Positions 8,431-17,095 of a stretch of DNA of 64,000 nucleotides are shown piece by piece. The DNA comes from Zafaria cholistanensis (GTDB lineage: Bacteria > Actinomycetota > Actinomycetes > Actinomycetales > Micrococcaceae). The stretch's first letter is position 1; each line of letters begins with the position of its first letter. A program made the translations under genes and the position numbers. A model generated the notes under the pieces. It had not been told where the DNA came from. It did not search any database and saw only the letters and a program-made list of their open reading frames with translations. Location of the stretch: contig NZ_BKDJ01000001.1 of assembly GCF_008580665.1 (NCBI RefSeq), positions 496,001 to 560,000 on the forward strand. The letters are read 5' to 3'.

Positions 8431-8472
8431 TCGGGCGGCAGGCTTCCCCGCGGGGAAGCCTGCCGCCCGACG
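8429..8472. terminator. 44-bp perfect palindrome, bidirectional terminator between gnd and cysE
   Basis: The arms 8429-8450 and 8451-8472 are exact reverse complements with no spacer. Two further hairpins follow: GGCCGGGAGGCG pairing with CGCCTCCCGGCC around 8483-8514, and GAGGCGCC...GGCGCCTC around 8550-8581. All lie between the convergent gnd and cysE genes. Confidence 0.85.
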
Positions 8473-8610
8473 TCGTTTCCCGGGCCGGGAGGCGGCCCTT
8501 GGCGCCTCCCGGCCAGCGGGACAGTCCGGCACCGCCCGGAAACGCGCGCGAGGCGCCCGCCCCGGAAGGGGCAGGCGCCTCGGCGGCGTGGTCCCGGCGT
8601 CGTATCCGGG

Positions 8611-8646
8611 CCTGGATCCAAGCCTGGATCCAAACCTAGATCCACA
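8611..8646. repeat. three 12-bp tandem units starting inside the end of cysE
   Basis: CCTGGATCCAAG (8611), CCTGGATCCAAA (8623) and CCTAGATCCACA (8635) are contiguous. The last contains the cysE stop (CTA on the plus strand). The two outer copies read CTG there. Confidence 0.8.
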
Positions 8647-9220
8647 TGGCGGGATCGATGTATTCGGCCGGGTCCACCGCCGGCGTGCGCTCTTCGGGCC
8701 GGCGCGGGCGGTTGCTGGCCGGGATGCCGGTGACGATCGAGCCCTCCGGAGCGTCCTTGACCACCACGGCGTTGGCGCCGATGGCGGAGTCGGCGCCGAT
8801 GGTGATGGGCCCCAGGACCTTGGCCCCGGCGCCGATCACCACCCGGTCGCCGATCGTCGGATGCCGCTTCACCTTCGCGAGCGAACGTCCGCCAAGGGTG
8901 ACGCCGTGATAGATCATGACGTCGTCGCCGATCTCCGCCGTCTCGCCGATCACCACGCCCATACCGTGGTCGATGAAGAAGCGGCGCCCGATCGTTGCCC
9001 CGGGGTGGATTTCGATGCCTGTCAGGAAGCGCGCGAACTGGGAGAGCAGGCGCGCCGGAAGGCGCAGCCGGGGGTTCCGCCACAACCTGTGGGTCAGCCG
9101 GTGCATCCAGATCGCGTGCAGCCCGGAGTAGGCCAGGAAGTTCTCCACGTTGCCGCGGGCCGCGGGATCGTGGGCGCGGGCGCCGTTGAGGTCCTCCATG
9201 AGTCGTGACAGGAAATTCAC
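8636..9220 (-). CDS. cysE: serine O-acetyltransferase
   Basis: CysE acetylates L-serine with acetyl-CoA, the first committed step of cysteine synthesis. The 194-residue protein is the short CysE type. A helical N-terminus is followed by a left-handed beta-helix of hexapeptide repeats ([23 protein letters not shown] and onward), with the DHG and GVTLGG active-site segments. The C-terminus ends in Ile, the residue that inserts into the CysK active site in the cysteine synthase complex. The GTG start has AAAGG 8 nt upstream. It is 69 bp downstream of cysK on the same strand, so the two form an operon. Confidence 0.96.
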   Translation of the reverse strand: MNFLSRLMEDLNGARAHDPAARGNVENFLAYSGLHAIWMHRLTHRLWRNPRLRLPARLLSQFARFLTGIEIHPGATIGRRFFIDHGMGVVIGETAEIGDDVMIYHGVTLGGRSLAKVKRHPTIGDRVVIGAGAKVLGPITIGADSAIGANAVVVKDAPEGSIVTGIPASNRPRRPEERTPAVDPAEYIDPAMWI

Positions 9221-9289
9221 ACCTAATGCCTTTACTGGTTGCCGGCGGGATCGAGCCGTCCCGGTCCGGGCGGCGGCTGCGCCCGGGGA

Positions 9290-10225
9290 CTAGCCGCGGA
9301 TGTCGTCGTAGAGGAGCGTGGAGATGTAGCGTTCCCCGAAGTCGGGGACCACTGCGACGATCAGTTTACCGGCGTTCTCCGGACGGGCGGCCAACTGCAG
9401 GGCGCCCCACACCGCGGCCCCGGAGGAGATGCCGCCCAGGATGCCCTCCTCGGTGCCCAGCGCGCGGGCGGTGGCCACCGAGTCTTCGACGGAGGCGTCC
9501 AGGACCTCGTCGTAGACCTCGGTGTCCAGGACCTCGGGGATGAAGTTGGCGCCCAGGCCCTGGATCTTGTGCGGTCCGGGGCTGCCGCCGTTGAGGATGG
9601 GGGAGTCCTTCGGCTCCACGGCCACCACCTGCAGGCCCGGCTTGAGCTCCTTGAGCAGGCGGCCCGCGCCGGTGATGGTGCCGCCGGTGCCGACCCCGGC
9701 GACAAAGATGTCGACCTCGCCGTCGGTGTCCTCCCAGACCTCACGCCCGGTGGTCTCGCGGTGGACCGCGGGGTTGGCCGCGTTGGCGAACTGCTGGGCC
9801 CAGATGGAGTTGTCCGTGGTGGCCACGATCTCCTTGGCCTTTTCCACCGCCCCGCGCATGCCCTCGGAGCCCGGGGTCAGCACGATCTCCGCACCGTAGG
9901 CGCGCAGCATGACCCGCCGCTCGGTGGACATGGTCTCCGGCATGGTCAGGATGACCTTGTAGCCGCGGGCCGCGCCCACCATGGCCAGCGCGATGCCGGT
10001 GTTGCCGGAGGTGCCCTCGACGATGGTGCCGCCCGGCTTCAGGGCGCCGGACTTCTCCGCCGCGTCAATGATGGCCACGCCGATGCGGTCCTTGACGGAG
10101 TTGGCCGGGTTGTAGAACTCCAGCTTGACGGCGATTTTGGCCGGGAGGCCGTCAGAGAGCCGGTTCAGGCGCACCAGCGGGGTGCGGCCGACGAGTTCGG
10201 TGACATTGTTGTAGATCTTGCCCAT
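9290..10225 (-). CDS. cysK: O-acetylserine sulfhydrylase (cysteine synthase A)
   Basis: This PLP enzyme converts O-acetylserine plus sulfide to cysteine. The 311-residue protein has NSVKDR with the PLP Lys at about 45, the substrate loop TSGNTG at 72-77, and the phosphate-binding GTGGT. The family length is about 310. The ATG is preceded by GGAGG. It is first in a cysK-cysE operon. Its partner CysE keeps the C-terminal Ile needed for complex formation, so feedback control through the complex is likely (inference). A small duplicated TTGCTGCGG lies just upstream. Confidence 0.97.
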   Translation of the reverse strand: MGKIYNNVTELVGRTPLVRLNRLSDGLPAKIAVKLEFYNPANSVKDRIGVAIIDAAEKSGALKPGGTIVEGTSGNTGIALAMVGAARGYKVILTMPETMSTERRVMLRAYGAEIVLTPGSEGMRGAVEKAKEIVATTDNSIWAQQFANAANPAVHRETTGREVWEDTDGEVDIFVAGVGTGGTITGAGRLLKELKPGLQVVAVEPKDSPILNGGSPGPHKIQGLGANFIPEVLDTEVYDEVLDASVEDSVATARALGTEEGILGGISSGAAVWGALQLAARPENAGKLIVAVVPDFGERYISTLLYDDIRG

Positions 10226-10323
10226 GCGCGGTAAGGCCTCCAGGTTGCTGCGGAACGGATTGCTGCGGTCCAGACCGGGCTGGCACAGTTGCGCCCCAGC
10301 CTAGTCATGGGGGAACTTGAAGC

Positions 10324-10893
10324 TTACGGCTCCAGCCATTGGGAGTAATATTTCCGGGCCTTGGACAGCTTGGGATTGATGATGACCTGGCAGTACCCCT
10401 CCCAGGGGTGCTTGGCGTAGTAGTCCTGGTGGTAGTCCTCGGCGGCGTGGAAGCGCGGGGCCCGGACCACCTCGGTGACGATCGGGTTGCTCCAGTCCGC
10501 CTGGTGGCGCGCGATCGCGGCCCGGAAAAGGGCCTCCTGCCCCGGGTCCAGGTAGAACATCGCGGACCGGTACTGGGTGCCGACGTCGTACCCCTGGCGG
10601 TTGAGCGTGGTCGGATCGTGGGTCGCGAAAAAGATGTCGAGGATGACTTGGGGCGGTACCGTGTCCGGGTCGAAGGTGACCGCCACCGCCTCGGCGTGCC
10701 CGGTGGTCCCGCTGCACACTTCATGGTAGGTGGGGTTGGCCGTGTGCCCGCCGATGTATCCGGACACGACGGAGGAAACTCCGCGGGTCTTGCGGTACAC
10801 CGCATCGAGGCACCAAAAACAGCCTCCGGCAAGGATGTATGTCTGCGGAGGGGCGGGCGTTGAGGGGGGCTGCGCCCCGGTTGATTCGGTCAC
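10324..10893 (-). CDS. msrA: peptide methionine sulfoxide reductase A
   Basis: MsrA reduces methionine-S-sulfoxide in proteins and repairs oxidative damage. The 189-residue protein has the catalytic GGCFWC motif (Cys near 25). It also has GYIGGHTANPTYHEVCSGTTGHAEAV and a C-terminal YHQDYYAKHPWEGYC region with a possible resolving Cys. The GTG start has no clear ribosome-binding site. The preceding TTTAATACTT is AT-rich and may be promoter, but the spacing does not fit a clean leaderless start. It follows the cys genes on the same strand order but is probably separately transcribed. Confidence 0.95.
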   Translation of the reverse strand: MTESTGAQPPSTPAPPQTYILAGGCFWCLDAVYRKTRGVSSVVSGYIGGHTANPTYHEVCSGTTGHAEAVAVTFDPDTVPPQVILDIFFATHDPTTLNRQGYDVGTQYRSAMFYLDPGQEALFRAAIARHQADWSNPIVTEVVRAPRFHAAEDYHQDYYAKHPWEGYCQVIINPKLSKARKYYSQWLEP

Positions 10894-10999
10894 GAAGTAT
10901 TAAAGGCGCCCGGAGGCCGAAAGATTCCCGCAGGCCGGCTCCGCGTCAAGTTGGCCCCAGGGTTCCCGCCGTAGCCGGGGCGCCCACTACGGTAGAGGC

Positions 11000-12070
11000 A
11001 TGCAGAACGACGCAGAGCACGCCGGGCCGAAGGCCCCGGCCGCCGGGGGCCCCGAGGAGGCAGCCGCCGGCACCGTAAACACCGGCACCGTGGACACCGG
11101 AGGTGCGGAGGTGGGCGGCGCGGACCTGTCCGGCGCCGGCGCGACCGACACAGCCGCCGCCGATACGGCCGCCACCGACGCTGGCGCCACGGAAACCGGC
11201 GAACCGGAAGCGGCGGAGACCGCGCCCGCGGCCCATCCGACGCTGGGGGAGGTGCTGCTGGCCATCGAGGAACTCTGGCCCGCGTCACTCGCCGAGGAGT
11301 GGGACGCGGTCGGTCCGGTGGTGGGGCGCCCGGAGCGCGAGGTCAAGCGCATCGTCTTCGCTGTTGACCCCACCCTTGAGGTCATTGCCGACGCCGTCGC
11401 CCGCGGCACGGACCTGCTGATCACCCACCACCCGCTGCTGCTGCGCCCGGTGAGCAGCGTCGCCGCCGGAACGTTCAAGGGCGAGGCGATCCACCACCTC
11501 ATCGAATCCAACTGCGCCCTGGTCACCGTGCACACCAACGGGGACGCCGCCGTCGGGGGCGTCTCCGACGTGATGGCGGATATCTTTGGCCTGAGCGAAG
11601 CCGTTCCGCTGTCCGCGTCCCCGGCCGGACTGCCCGAGGAAGGCATCGGCCGGGTCGGCTACCTGGCCGAACCGACCACCCTGGGCGATTTTGCCGCCCG
11701 CGTCTTCGGGGCCCTGCCCGCGGTCGCCGGCGGGGTCCGGGTGGCCGGCGACCGCCAGGGCCTGGTGCGCAAGATCGCTGTCTGCGGTGGCTCCGGCGAC
11801 AGCCTGCTGCCGCAGGTCCGCGCCGCCGAGGCCGATGTCTACGTCACCGCCGACCTGCGCCACCACCCGGCGTCGGAGGCGCGCGAGGGCGCCGTCAACG
11901 GGCGCCCCTACCTGATCGACATCTCCCACTTCGCCAGCGAATGGCTCTGGCTGCCCGCCGCCGCCGAGGCGCTGGGCAACGTCCTGCGCGACCAGGACTT
12001 CGCCGTCGAGATCGCCGTCAGCGGGATCAACACCGATCCCTGGGACTTCGTCCTGACCCCCGGCGCCTGA
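11000..12070 (+). CDS. Nif3-like dinuclear metal centre hexameric protein with Ala/Thr-rich N-terminal extension
   Basis: This is a member of the Nif3/YqfO/DUF34 family, which forms metal-binding toroids; its molecular role is not settled. The core from about residue 80 has ITHHPLLLRP (metal-binding His pair), VTVHTNGDAA and a late ISHFASEWLWLP segment. The first 75 residues are a low-complexity Ala/Thr/Gly extension that includes two 15-bp direct repeats (11069-11098). TACGGT lies exactly 6 nt before the ATG and no ribosome-binding site is present, so the mRNA is probably leaderless. It precedes the zinc-ribbon-like gene, as in many actinobacteria. Confidence 0.88.
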   Translation: MQNDAEHAGPKAPAAGGPEEAAAGTVNTGTVDTGGAEVGGADLSGAGATDTAAADTAATDAGATETGEPEAAETAPAAHPTLGEVLLAIEELWPASLAEEWDAVGPVVGRPEREVKRIVFAVDPTLEVIADAVARGTDLLITHHPLLLRPVSSVAAGTFKGEAIHHLIESNCALVTVHTNGDAAVGGVSDVMADIFGLSEAVPLSASPAGLPEEGIGRVGYLAEPTTLGDFAARVFGALPAVAGGVRVAGDRQGLVRKIAVCGGSGDSLLPQVRAAEADVYVTADLRHHPASEAREGAVNGRPYLIDISHFASEWLWLPAAAEALGNVLRDQDFAVEIAVSGINTDPWDFVLTPGA

Positions 12071-12094
12071 CCCCCGGCGCCTGACCGATCCGCG
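12053..12094. repeat. 14-bp tandem repeat spanning the Nif3-gene stop codon
   Basis: CTGACCCCCGGCGC occurs identically at 12053-12066 and 12067-12080, with a decayed third copy at 12081-12094. The second copy contains the in-frame TGA. In the first, the same letters are read in another frame as part of the protein C-terminus. Confidence 0.85.
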
Positions 12095-12170
12095 CAGGCC
12101 CCCATCCACGCAGGCCCCATCCCCGCAGGCGGCGTTTACGCCCGCCGCACCCGACCCTGGAGGAGACACC

Positions 12171-12911
12171 ATGGCCAAGGCACCACAAAGCGAACAGCAC
12201 CGCCTGCTTGACCTGCAGGCACTGGATTCGCGGCTGGTCAAGCTGGGCCGGCGGGCCGCGGCGCTCGCCGCGGACCCCGAGGTGGCCGCGGCCAGGGCAG
12301 CCCATGCCGAGGCCGCCGCCGCGCAGGCCGCGGTGGAGGCCGAGCTTGCCGTGGTGCGCAAGGACCTGGCCGCCCAGGAACAGGAGGTCGAAGGGGTGCA
12401 GGCACGCATCGACAGGGACCAGAAGCGCCTGGACGCCGGCACGGGGACGTCCAAGGACCTGATGGGACTGCAGCACGAGCTGCAGACGCTGGGCAAGCGC
12501 AAGGCCGACCTCGAGGACGCCGAGCTGGAGCTCATGGAAACCCTCGAAGAGGTGGCGGGCCGGCTGGAGGCCGCAGCCGCGGCCGCCGGGGAGGCCGCGG
12601 CGCAACTGTCCAGGCTGGAGGCTGGACGGGATGCCGAGCTGTCGGCGGTCGAGGCCGAACGCGCCGAAGTTTCCGGCCAGCGGGGCGCCCTGGCGGGGAC
12701 GTTCGAGCCCACGCTGCTGGCCCTGTATGAGAAGACGCTGGCCCAGCGCGGCATTGGCGCCGCCCGCCTCTTCCACGGGGTCTCCGAGGGCTCGGGGATC
12801 GCCCTCAGCCCGGGAGACCTGGCCGAGATCAAGGCGGCGGCCGAGGACGCGGTGGTGTTCTGCCCGGATTCGGGCTGCATCCTGGTCCGTTCCGCGGAGT
12901 GGGGTTCCTGA
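12171..12911 (+). CDS. coiled-coil protein with degenerate C4-type zinc ribbon
   Basis: This 246-residue protein belongs to the actinobacterial family usually annotated as zf-RING_7 (C4-type zinc ribbon), found downstream of Nif3. Residues about 20-175 are a long Ala/Glu-rich coiled coil. The C-terminal domain normally has two CxxC pairs. Here the first is replaced by FHGVSEGSG, and the second survives only as FCPDSGC, so zinc binding is doubtful. The ATG has GGAGGAG upstream, 100 bp after the Nif3 gene, and an operon is likely. The function is unknown; a nucleic-acid or scaffold role is guesswork. Confidence 0.85.
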   Translation: MAKAPQSEQHRLLDLQALDSRLVKLGRRAAALAADPEVAAARAAHAEAAAAQAAVEAELAVVRKDLAAQEQEVEGVQARIDRDQKRLDAGTGTSKDLMGLQHELQTLGKRKADLEDAELELMETLEEVAGRLEAAAAAAGEAAAQLSRLEAGRDAELSAVEAERAEVSGQRGALAGTFEPTLLALYEKTLAQRGIGAARLFHGVSEGSGIALSPGDLAEIKAAAEDAVVFCPDSGCILVRSAEWGS

Positions 12912-12924
12912 GCTCCGCAAGCTG

Positions 12925-12984
12925 GCAGCAGCCCGCCCCGCAGCACCCCGCCCGGCAGCAGCCTGCCCCGCAGCGCCGCCCGGC
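12925..12984. repeat. four 15-bp tandem units after the zinc-ribbon-like gene
   Basis: GCAGCAGCCCGCCCC-type units start at 12925, 12940, 12955 and 12970. They begin 13 bp after the stop codon and lie between two convergent genes. Confidence 0.8.
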
Positions 12985-13008
12985 AGGGCATTCCGGGTTC
13001 GGCGGTTC

Positions 13009-14115
13009 CTAGGAGGGTTGCCGCGGGGACGGCCACCGGGGGGACGGCCACCGCGGAAGGGCGGTGGCGCGCAGCGGTGGCTGCGCCGCTCTGAACCACC
13101 CCAGTTCGGCCAGCCGGTGTTCGACGGCGATCCGCACGGCCCGGCGTCCGGCCCGGCTCAGGTGGGCGCGGTCGTGGGACAGGCCCGGGGGCTTGTTGCC
13201 CAGTTTCTGTTCCCGGCGGTCCTCGGCGGTGGGATGCACGCCGGCCAGTTCCCAGATCTCGTCCCCCGCCACGAGCCCGTGCAGGTCCAGGTAGCGGCTG
13301 CCATAGCGTGCCTGCAGCTCCTCGTTGACCTGCAGGATGCCCTTGCGGACGGGGGAGGACCGGGGCGTGCCGGTGTTGGGGAAGTGGCCCCACACCAGCA
13401 CGCGGGTCCCGGACGAGGCCAGCCAGTCGTGGGCCTCGCCGGTCCACTCCACGATCCGGGCCGGGTCGTGGGTGCCCGGGTGGCCCCGGGTGAGGTTGTT
13501 TTTGCCGATGTTCAGGTGCCCGATGCCGATACGCGCCGCCGTCTCGGTGGCCGGGATGAAGGGCGTGCCGTCCGGAACTTCCCGGGCCGGGCCGGGCAGC
13601 GTGCGCAGGAAAAGGTATCCCGGCTGGCGGCCGGGGTCCTTGGCCAGGCGGCCGGGAATCCCGGCCAGGGTGCCCCAGGCATCGAAGGCGGCGGGGGCGC
13701 GGGCGCTCATGGACCCGGTGGTCAGGAGAACGGCGCCGCGGGACGGCACCAGGCCGGCATCCATGCGGGCGGGCCGGGAGCCCAGCCGGGCCAGGATCTG
13801 CTCGGCCGTCTGTCCGCCGGCCCCGCCGTCGAGGTAGGCCCACCCGTGGCCGGCCGCCAGGGACTCCAGTTCCGCGGCCATGGCGGCCATCGTCGAGGAT
13901 CCCCAGCCGGCCATCGCGGTGGGGATGGTGGGGCCACCGTCCACGACGGGGTGCGCTCCCGGAGGTCCTCCGGCAGCGCCCGGGGAACGGGCCCGCAGCG
14001 CGGCAAGGGTGGCCGGGGAATCGGCCGCCAGCAGCGGTGCGGCTGCCAGCAGCCGCAACGCGTCCCGGCGGCGCAGCGGAAGACCCGGCACGGGTCGCTG
14101 CCGTGAAAACGCCAC
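13009..14115 (-). CDS. secreted SGNH/GDSL-type hydrolase
   Basis: This 368-residue protein has a twin-arginine-like N-terminus (RRRDALRLLAAAPLLAA) and is probably exported. The mature part looks like an SGNH hydrolase. GWGSS fills the block I nucleophile position, TTGS and a GHLNIGKNN segment follow, and DRAHLS near the C-terminus fits the Asp-x-x-His block. Such enzymes deacylate surface glycans or lipids, but the substrate is unknown. The GTG start has AGGAGG upstream. The last 15 residues are three 15-bp repeats ending at the stop (PRWPS, PRWPS, PRQPS). It lies 152 bp downstream of the Asp2-like gene on the same strand, which suggests joint work on a surface polymer. Confidence 0.75.
   Translation of the reverse strand: MAFSRQRPVPGLPLRRRDALRLLAAAPLLAADSPATLAALRARSPGAAGGPPGAHPVVDGGPTIPTAMAGWGSSTMAAMAAELESLAAGHGWAYLDGGAGGQTAEQILARLGSRPARMDAGLVPSRGAVLLTTGSMSARAPAAFDAWGTLAGIPGRLAKDPGRQPGYLFLRTLPGPAREVPDGTPFIPATETAARIGIGHLNIGKNNLTRGHPGTHDPARIVEWTGEAHDWLASSGTRVLVWGHFPNTGTPRSSPVRKGILQVNEELQARYGSRYLDLHGLVAGDEIWELAGVHPTAEDRREQKLGNKPPGLSHDRAHLSRAGRRAVRIAVEHRLAELGWFRAAQPPLRATALPRWPSPRWPSPRQPS
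13012..13056 (-). repeat. three 15-bp in-frame repeats forming the C-terminus of the SGNH hydrolase
   Basis: Units at 13012-13026, 13027-13041 and 13042-13056 encode PRQPS, PRWPS and PRWPS on the minus strand. The stop codon follows the last unit immediately. Confidence 0.8.
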
Positions 14116-14267
14116 TGTCCCTCCTCACCCCCAAGCGCCGAACACGGGCCGGGCCCATGGCGAACCAGGGCCGGCGTGCCGCAGGGGAACGGTGCCGCGC
14201 GGGGCCGGACGGATGGTCCCGCAGGACCACTGTATTCCCGCAGCGATCCCGCACAGAAGGGTTCGCC

Positions 14268-16082
14268 TCAGCGCCGGTACAACCTCCCCAGCCGGCGCCT
14301 GACCCTGCGCGCCAGGCCCGGCCGCAGCCGCCGCAGGGGCACGCGGCGCAGGCGGCCCAGGAAGGAGGGGTCCAGGGGGCCGCCGGAGGCGCCCAGCGCC
14401 GTCGTCGTCCCCCCGCGGCCGTCGACCCCGACCACCAGGACCTTGCCGGCGGGCAGGGTGAAGATGCCGCCCGCGCAGCTCAGGGTCACCGCGACCTCGT
14501 ACCGGCCCGGCGGCAGGCCTGAGACATCCACGCCTTGGCGCTTCCAGGTCCCGAAGCGCGCGCACGCGTAGTTTCCCAGTCCATCCCCGAAACTGTCCGC
14601 GGGGCCGTTGGTGCCGCTGCACACTAGGGGCCGTGCATGCAGTTCCCCGTTTCCGCGCAGCACCAGGTAATACGTGCCGGTGTTCCGTTCCGGCATCTGC
14701 ACCCCGCGCACCGCGAAGTCCCCGTCCATGTGCACCAGCGGGCCGCGGGCCCAGCTCTTGCGCAGCCGGAATATGGCCTCCTTGGGTGCGGGACCGGCCA
14801 CGGAGCGGATGTCCAGCGTGGCACGGCCGCCGTCGGCCCGGAAGCGGATAAGCCGTCCGCCGTGCTGGGACTCGCTGTGGAGCGCAAGGTCGGACCGCAG
14901 CGGCACCTCCACCGGTTCCCCGGGACTCCCGGGACCCGCGGCCGGCTCTCCGTGGCCGGGAAGGGCCAGGCGCAGCAGGACCTCGTAGGTGCCGCCGGGC
15001 AGGCCGGACAGGTCCAGGCCCGCCTTCCGGGGGGAGGTGAATCCGCCCTTGCGGTAGTTGCACGCCGCGTCCCGGTAGTGCCGGAAGGTGATTGCGGTGT
15101 CCCCGGCGGTCTCCAGCGCGAACTCCCGCCGCCCGCCGCTGCCGGCCAGGACCAGGCGGGCGTCCAGGTCCGCCGGGCGGTCCACCTCATGGCCGCGCAG
15201 GAAGCCGGTCCCGGCGGGGAAGAACAGCGGCCCCGCGAGCCGGGCCGAGGACAGGGCCGCCACGGCTTCGCGGGAGCTCCGCTGCCGGTGCAGGATCTCC
15301 TCGCGCAGCCGCGGATCCTGCGGGTTGCCGTTGCGGACCCGGCCGAAGCGGGGGGCGATGTTGTCCGCCACGGCGTACAGGACGGACAGGACCAGCGGCA
15401 GGTTGTACCGGATGGTGCTGGCGTGGTCACGGACCAGGTCCGAGTCCGTCTCCACGTAGTTGAAGTTCGGGTACTTGCCGAACATCTCCAGGGCCGGGGC
15501 GACCTGGACCTCGTGGAACTGGTCCTGGGGGGAGCTGAACAGGTAGATGTTCTTGTCCGTGCCGGTGTCCGCGGCCACCGCATCGGGGATCAGCGCGTCC
15601 AGCGCCCGCTGCTCGCGGTCCCCGCCGTTGCCGCTGAGCCGGCCGAAGATCTTGGGCCGGATGGTTCGGGTGTGCGTGCCCAGGTAGATCTGCGGGGCGC
15701 TGGCGACGATGTTGCGGAAGTTGTACTTGATGCCGAAGTACAGCGCGGCGAACCCGCCCTTGGAAATCCCGGCCAGGGTGCACTGGTCGCGGGTCAGTCC
15801 CAGCCGTTCCAGTTCGGCGTCGATCAGCCCGATCACCGCGTGCTCGATGGACGGATCCATACCCCGGCGCACGTAGTACGCGTAGTGGCCCCCAAACTTG
15901 TCCTTCATCCACAGCCAGTGGGCCTGGCTGTCCGCGGAGGAGCGGCCGTCGAAATCGTAGGAGTCGATCGGCTTCAGGCCGGTGAACATCACAATCAGGT
16001 GGCGGCGGTCCAGCTTTCCGGCCCGCCGCTTGTATTCGACCCTCACTCCGTCGCGGACGTACTCCAGATCCTGCCCGGGCAT
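14268..16082 (-). CDS. Asp2-like alpha/beta-hydrolase with two C-terminal beta-domain repeats
   Basis: This 604-residue protein has no signal peptide that I can see. Residues 1-240 look like an alpha/beta-hydrolase related to accessory Sec protein Asp2. GISKGG carries the nucleophile Ser at about 107, the likely Asp is at 187 in SSPQDQFHE, and the likely His is at 220 in VRDHAS. The second half contains two related beta-rich repeats, each with a NY-x(2-4)-F/Y...GLDLSGLPGGTYEV-like core (around residues 345 and 540). Known Asp2 proteins O-acetylate or de-esterify glycans, so a glycan esterase or transferase role is inferred. The ATG has AAGGAGG upstream. It precedes the SGNH hydrolase gene. 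Confidence 0.65.
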   Translation of the reverse strand: MPGQDLEYVRDGVRVEYKRRAGKLDRRHLIVMFTGLKPIDSYDFDGRSSADSQAHWLWMKDKFGGHYAYYVRRGMDPSIEHAVIGLIDAELERLGLTRDQCTLAGISKGGFAALYFGIKYNFRNIVASAPQIYLGTHTRTIRPKIFGRLSGNGGDREQRALDALIPDAVAADTGTDKNIYLFSSPQDQFHEVQVAPALEMFGKYPNFNYVETDSDLVRDHASTIRYNLPLVLSVLYAVADNIAPRFGRVRNGNPQDPRLREEILHRQRSSREAVAALSSARLAGPLFFPAGTGFLRGHEVDRPADLDARLVLAGSGGRREFALETAGDTAITFRHYRDAACNYRKGGFTSPRKAGLDLSGLPGGTYEVLLRLALPGHGEPAAGPGSPGEPVEVPLRSDLALHSESQHGGRLIRFRADGGRATLDIRSVAGPAPKEAIFRLRKSWARGPLVHMDGDFAVRGVQMPERNTGTYYLVLRGNGELHARPLVCSGTNGPADSFGDGLGNYACARFGTWKRQGVDVSGLPPGRYEVAVTLSCAGGIFTLPAGKVLVVGVDGRGGTTTALGASGGPLDPSFLGRLRRVPLRRLRPGLARRVRRRLGRLYRR

Positions 16083-16095
16083 CTTCGCCTCCTTG

Positions 16096-16155
16096 ATTGG
16101 TTGGTGCTCGGCTGGTTGGTTCCCGGCTGGTTGGTGCCCGGCGGGTTGGTGCCCG
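16096..16155. repeat. four 15-bp tandem units between yaaA and the Asp2-like gene
   Basis: GCTGGTTGGTGCCCG-type units start at 16096, 16111, 16126 and 16141, with a decayed fifth to 16170. They fill the 96-bp gap between the yaaA stop codon and the ribosome-binding site of the next gene. Confidence 0.85.
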
Positions 16156-16178
16156 GCCCGTGGGGGCCGGGCGCGGGG

Positions 16179-16943
16179 CTAGCCGTCCAGCACGATGTTG
16201 AGCCGGTGCGCCGTGCGGGCCGTCCCCGGAACCAGCTCCGCGGTCCACTTCTCCTGCGCCGCGGCCAGCAGCTCCCCGGGCGTGCCCGGTTCCCCGCCCC
16301 CGCGCACCAGCAGGTGGCGGGCCAGCTCGCCGCGGGTGTGCTTGGCGAAGTGGGACACCACCTTGCGCACCCCGCCGCGGACCTGGAAGACGTTCACCGA
16401 GACCGTGCGGGCAGGGTCCGGGGCAAAGGCCGCCGCATACGTGCTGGAGCGGCAGTCGACCACCAGGTGCCCGGCTGCGCGCTCGCCGAGCGGAGCCGCC
16501 AGGCGCGGCTTCCACCACGACGCCAGCTTGCCCAGCCCCGGCAGCGCCACCGACATCGACAGCCGGTAGGCCGGGATCCGGTCGGCGAAGCCGACGGCGC
16601 CCCACAGCGCCGACACGACGACGATGGAGGCCCGGGCCCTCTGCTGCTGGGCGGCGGCCAGACCGTGGTAACCGAGGGCCTCGTAGAGGACCCCGGTGTA
16701 GACGTCGTGGGCGGGCGCGGACGGCTCGGCGCGCAGGGTGCGGTTGTGTGCCACCTCCGCCGCCAGGGATTGCCCCACCCCCAGCACGACGTGCGCGTCC
16801 GGGCCGGCGGAGGCTTCGGCCAGGGCCGCCAGCACCAGGGAGCGGTCCGCGGCGAGGTCGGGGAAGGAGAGCCCGTGGTACTCGAACGGCTCGCCGGCGG
16901 CCGCGGCACGTTTGCCCTCTGAGGGCGGAAGCAGAATCAGCAC
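16179..16943 (-). CDS. yaaA: YaaA family peroxide-stress protein
   Basis: This 254-residue protein opens with VLILLPPSEGKR, the YaaA/DUF328 signature. Further family stretches are YTGVLYEALG, ALWGAVGFADRIPAYRLSM and a late VVSHFAKHTRGELAR. E. coli YaaA limits free iron and oxidative DNA damage and has a helix-hairpin-helix DNA-binding fold. The frame is open far upstream, but GTG 16943 matches the conserved N-terminus. TAGGAT lies 7 nt before it, so translation is probably leaderless. It diverges from rnpB. Confidence 0.92.
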   Translation of the reverse strand: MLILLPPSEGKRAAAAGEPFEYHGLSFPDLAADRSLVLAALAEASAGPDAHVVLGVGQSLAAEVAHNRTLRAEPSAPAHDVYTGVLYEALGYHGLAAAQQQRARASIVVVSALWGAVGFADRIPAYRLSMSVALPGLGKLASWWKPRLAAPLGERAAGHLVVDCRSSTYAAAFAPDPARTVSVNVFQVRGGVRKVVSHFAKHTRGELARHLLVRGGGEPGTPGELLAAAQEKWTAELVPGTARTAHRLNIVLDG

Positions 16944-17095
16944 GCCCAAGATCCTATCGGCGCGCGGGCCCCCGCGGCGTCCCATCCGCGGCCCGGCGGC
17001 GTGCCGGTGAACGGCATGCGAAATCCGGGCGACGGGCCGCCGTCCGGCCACGGAACGGACCGTGTACCGGGTCCTTGGGCGGGTGCGGCGGCAGG

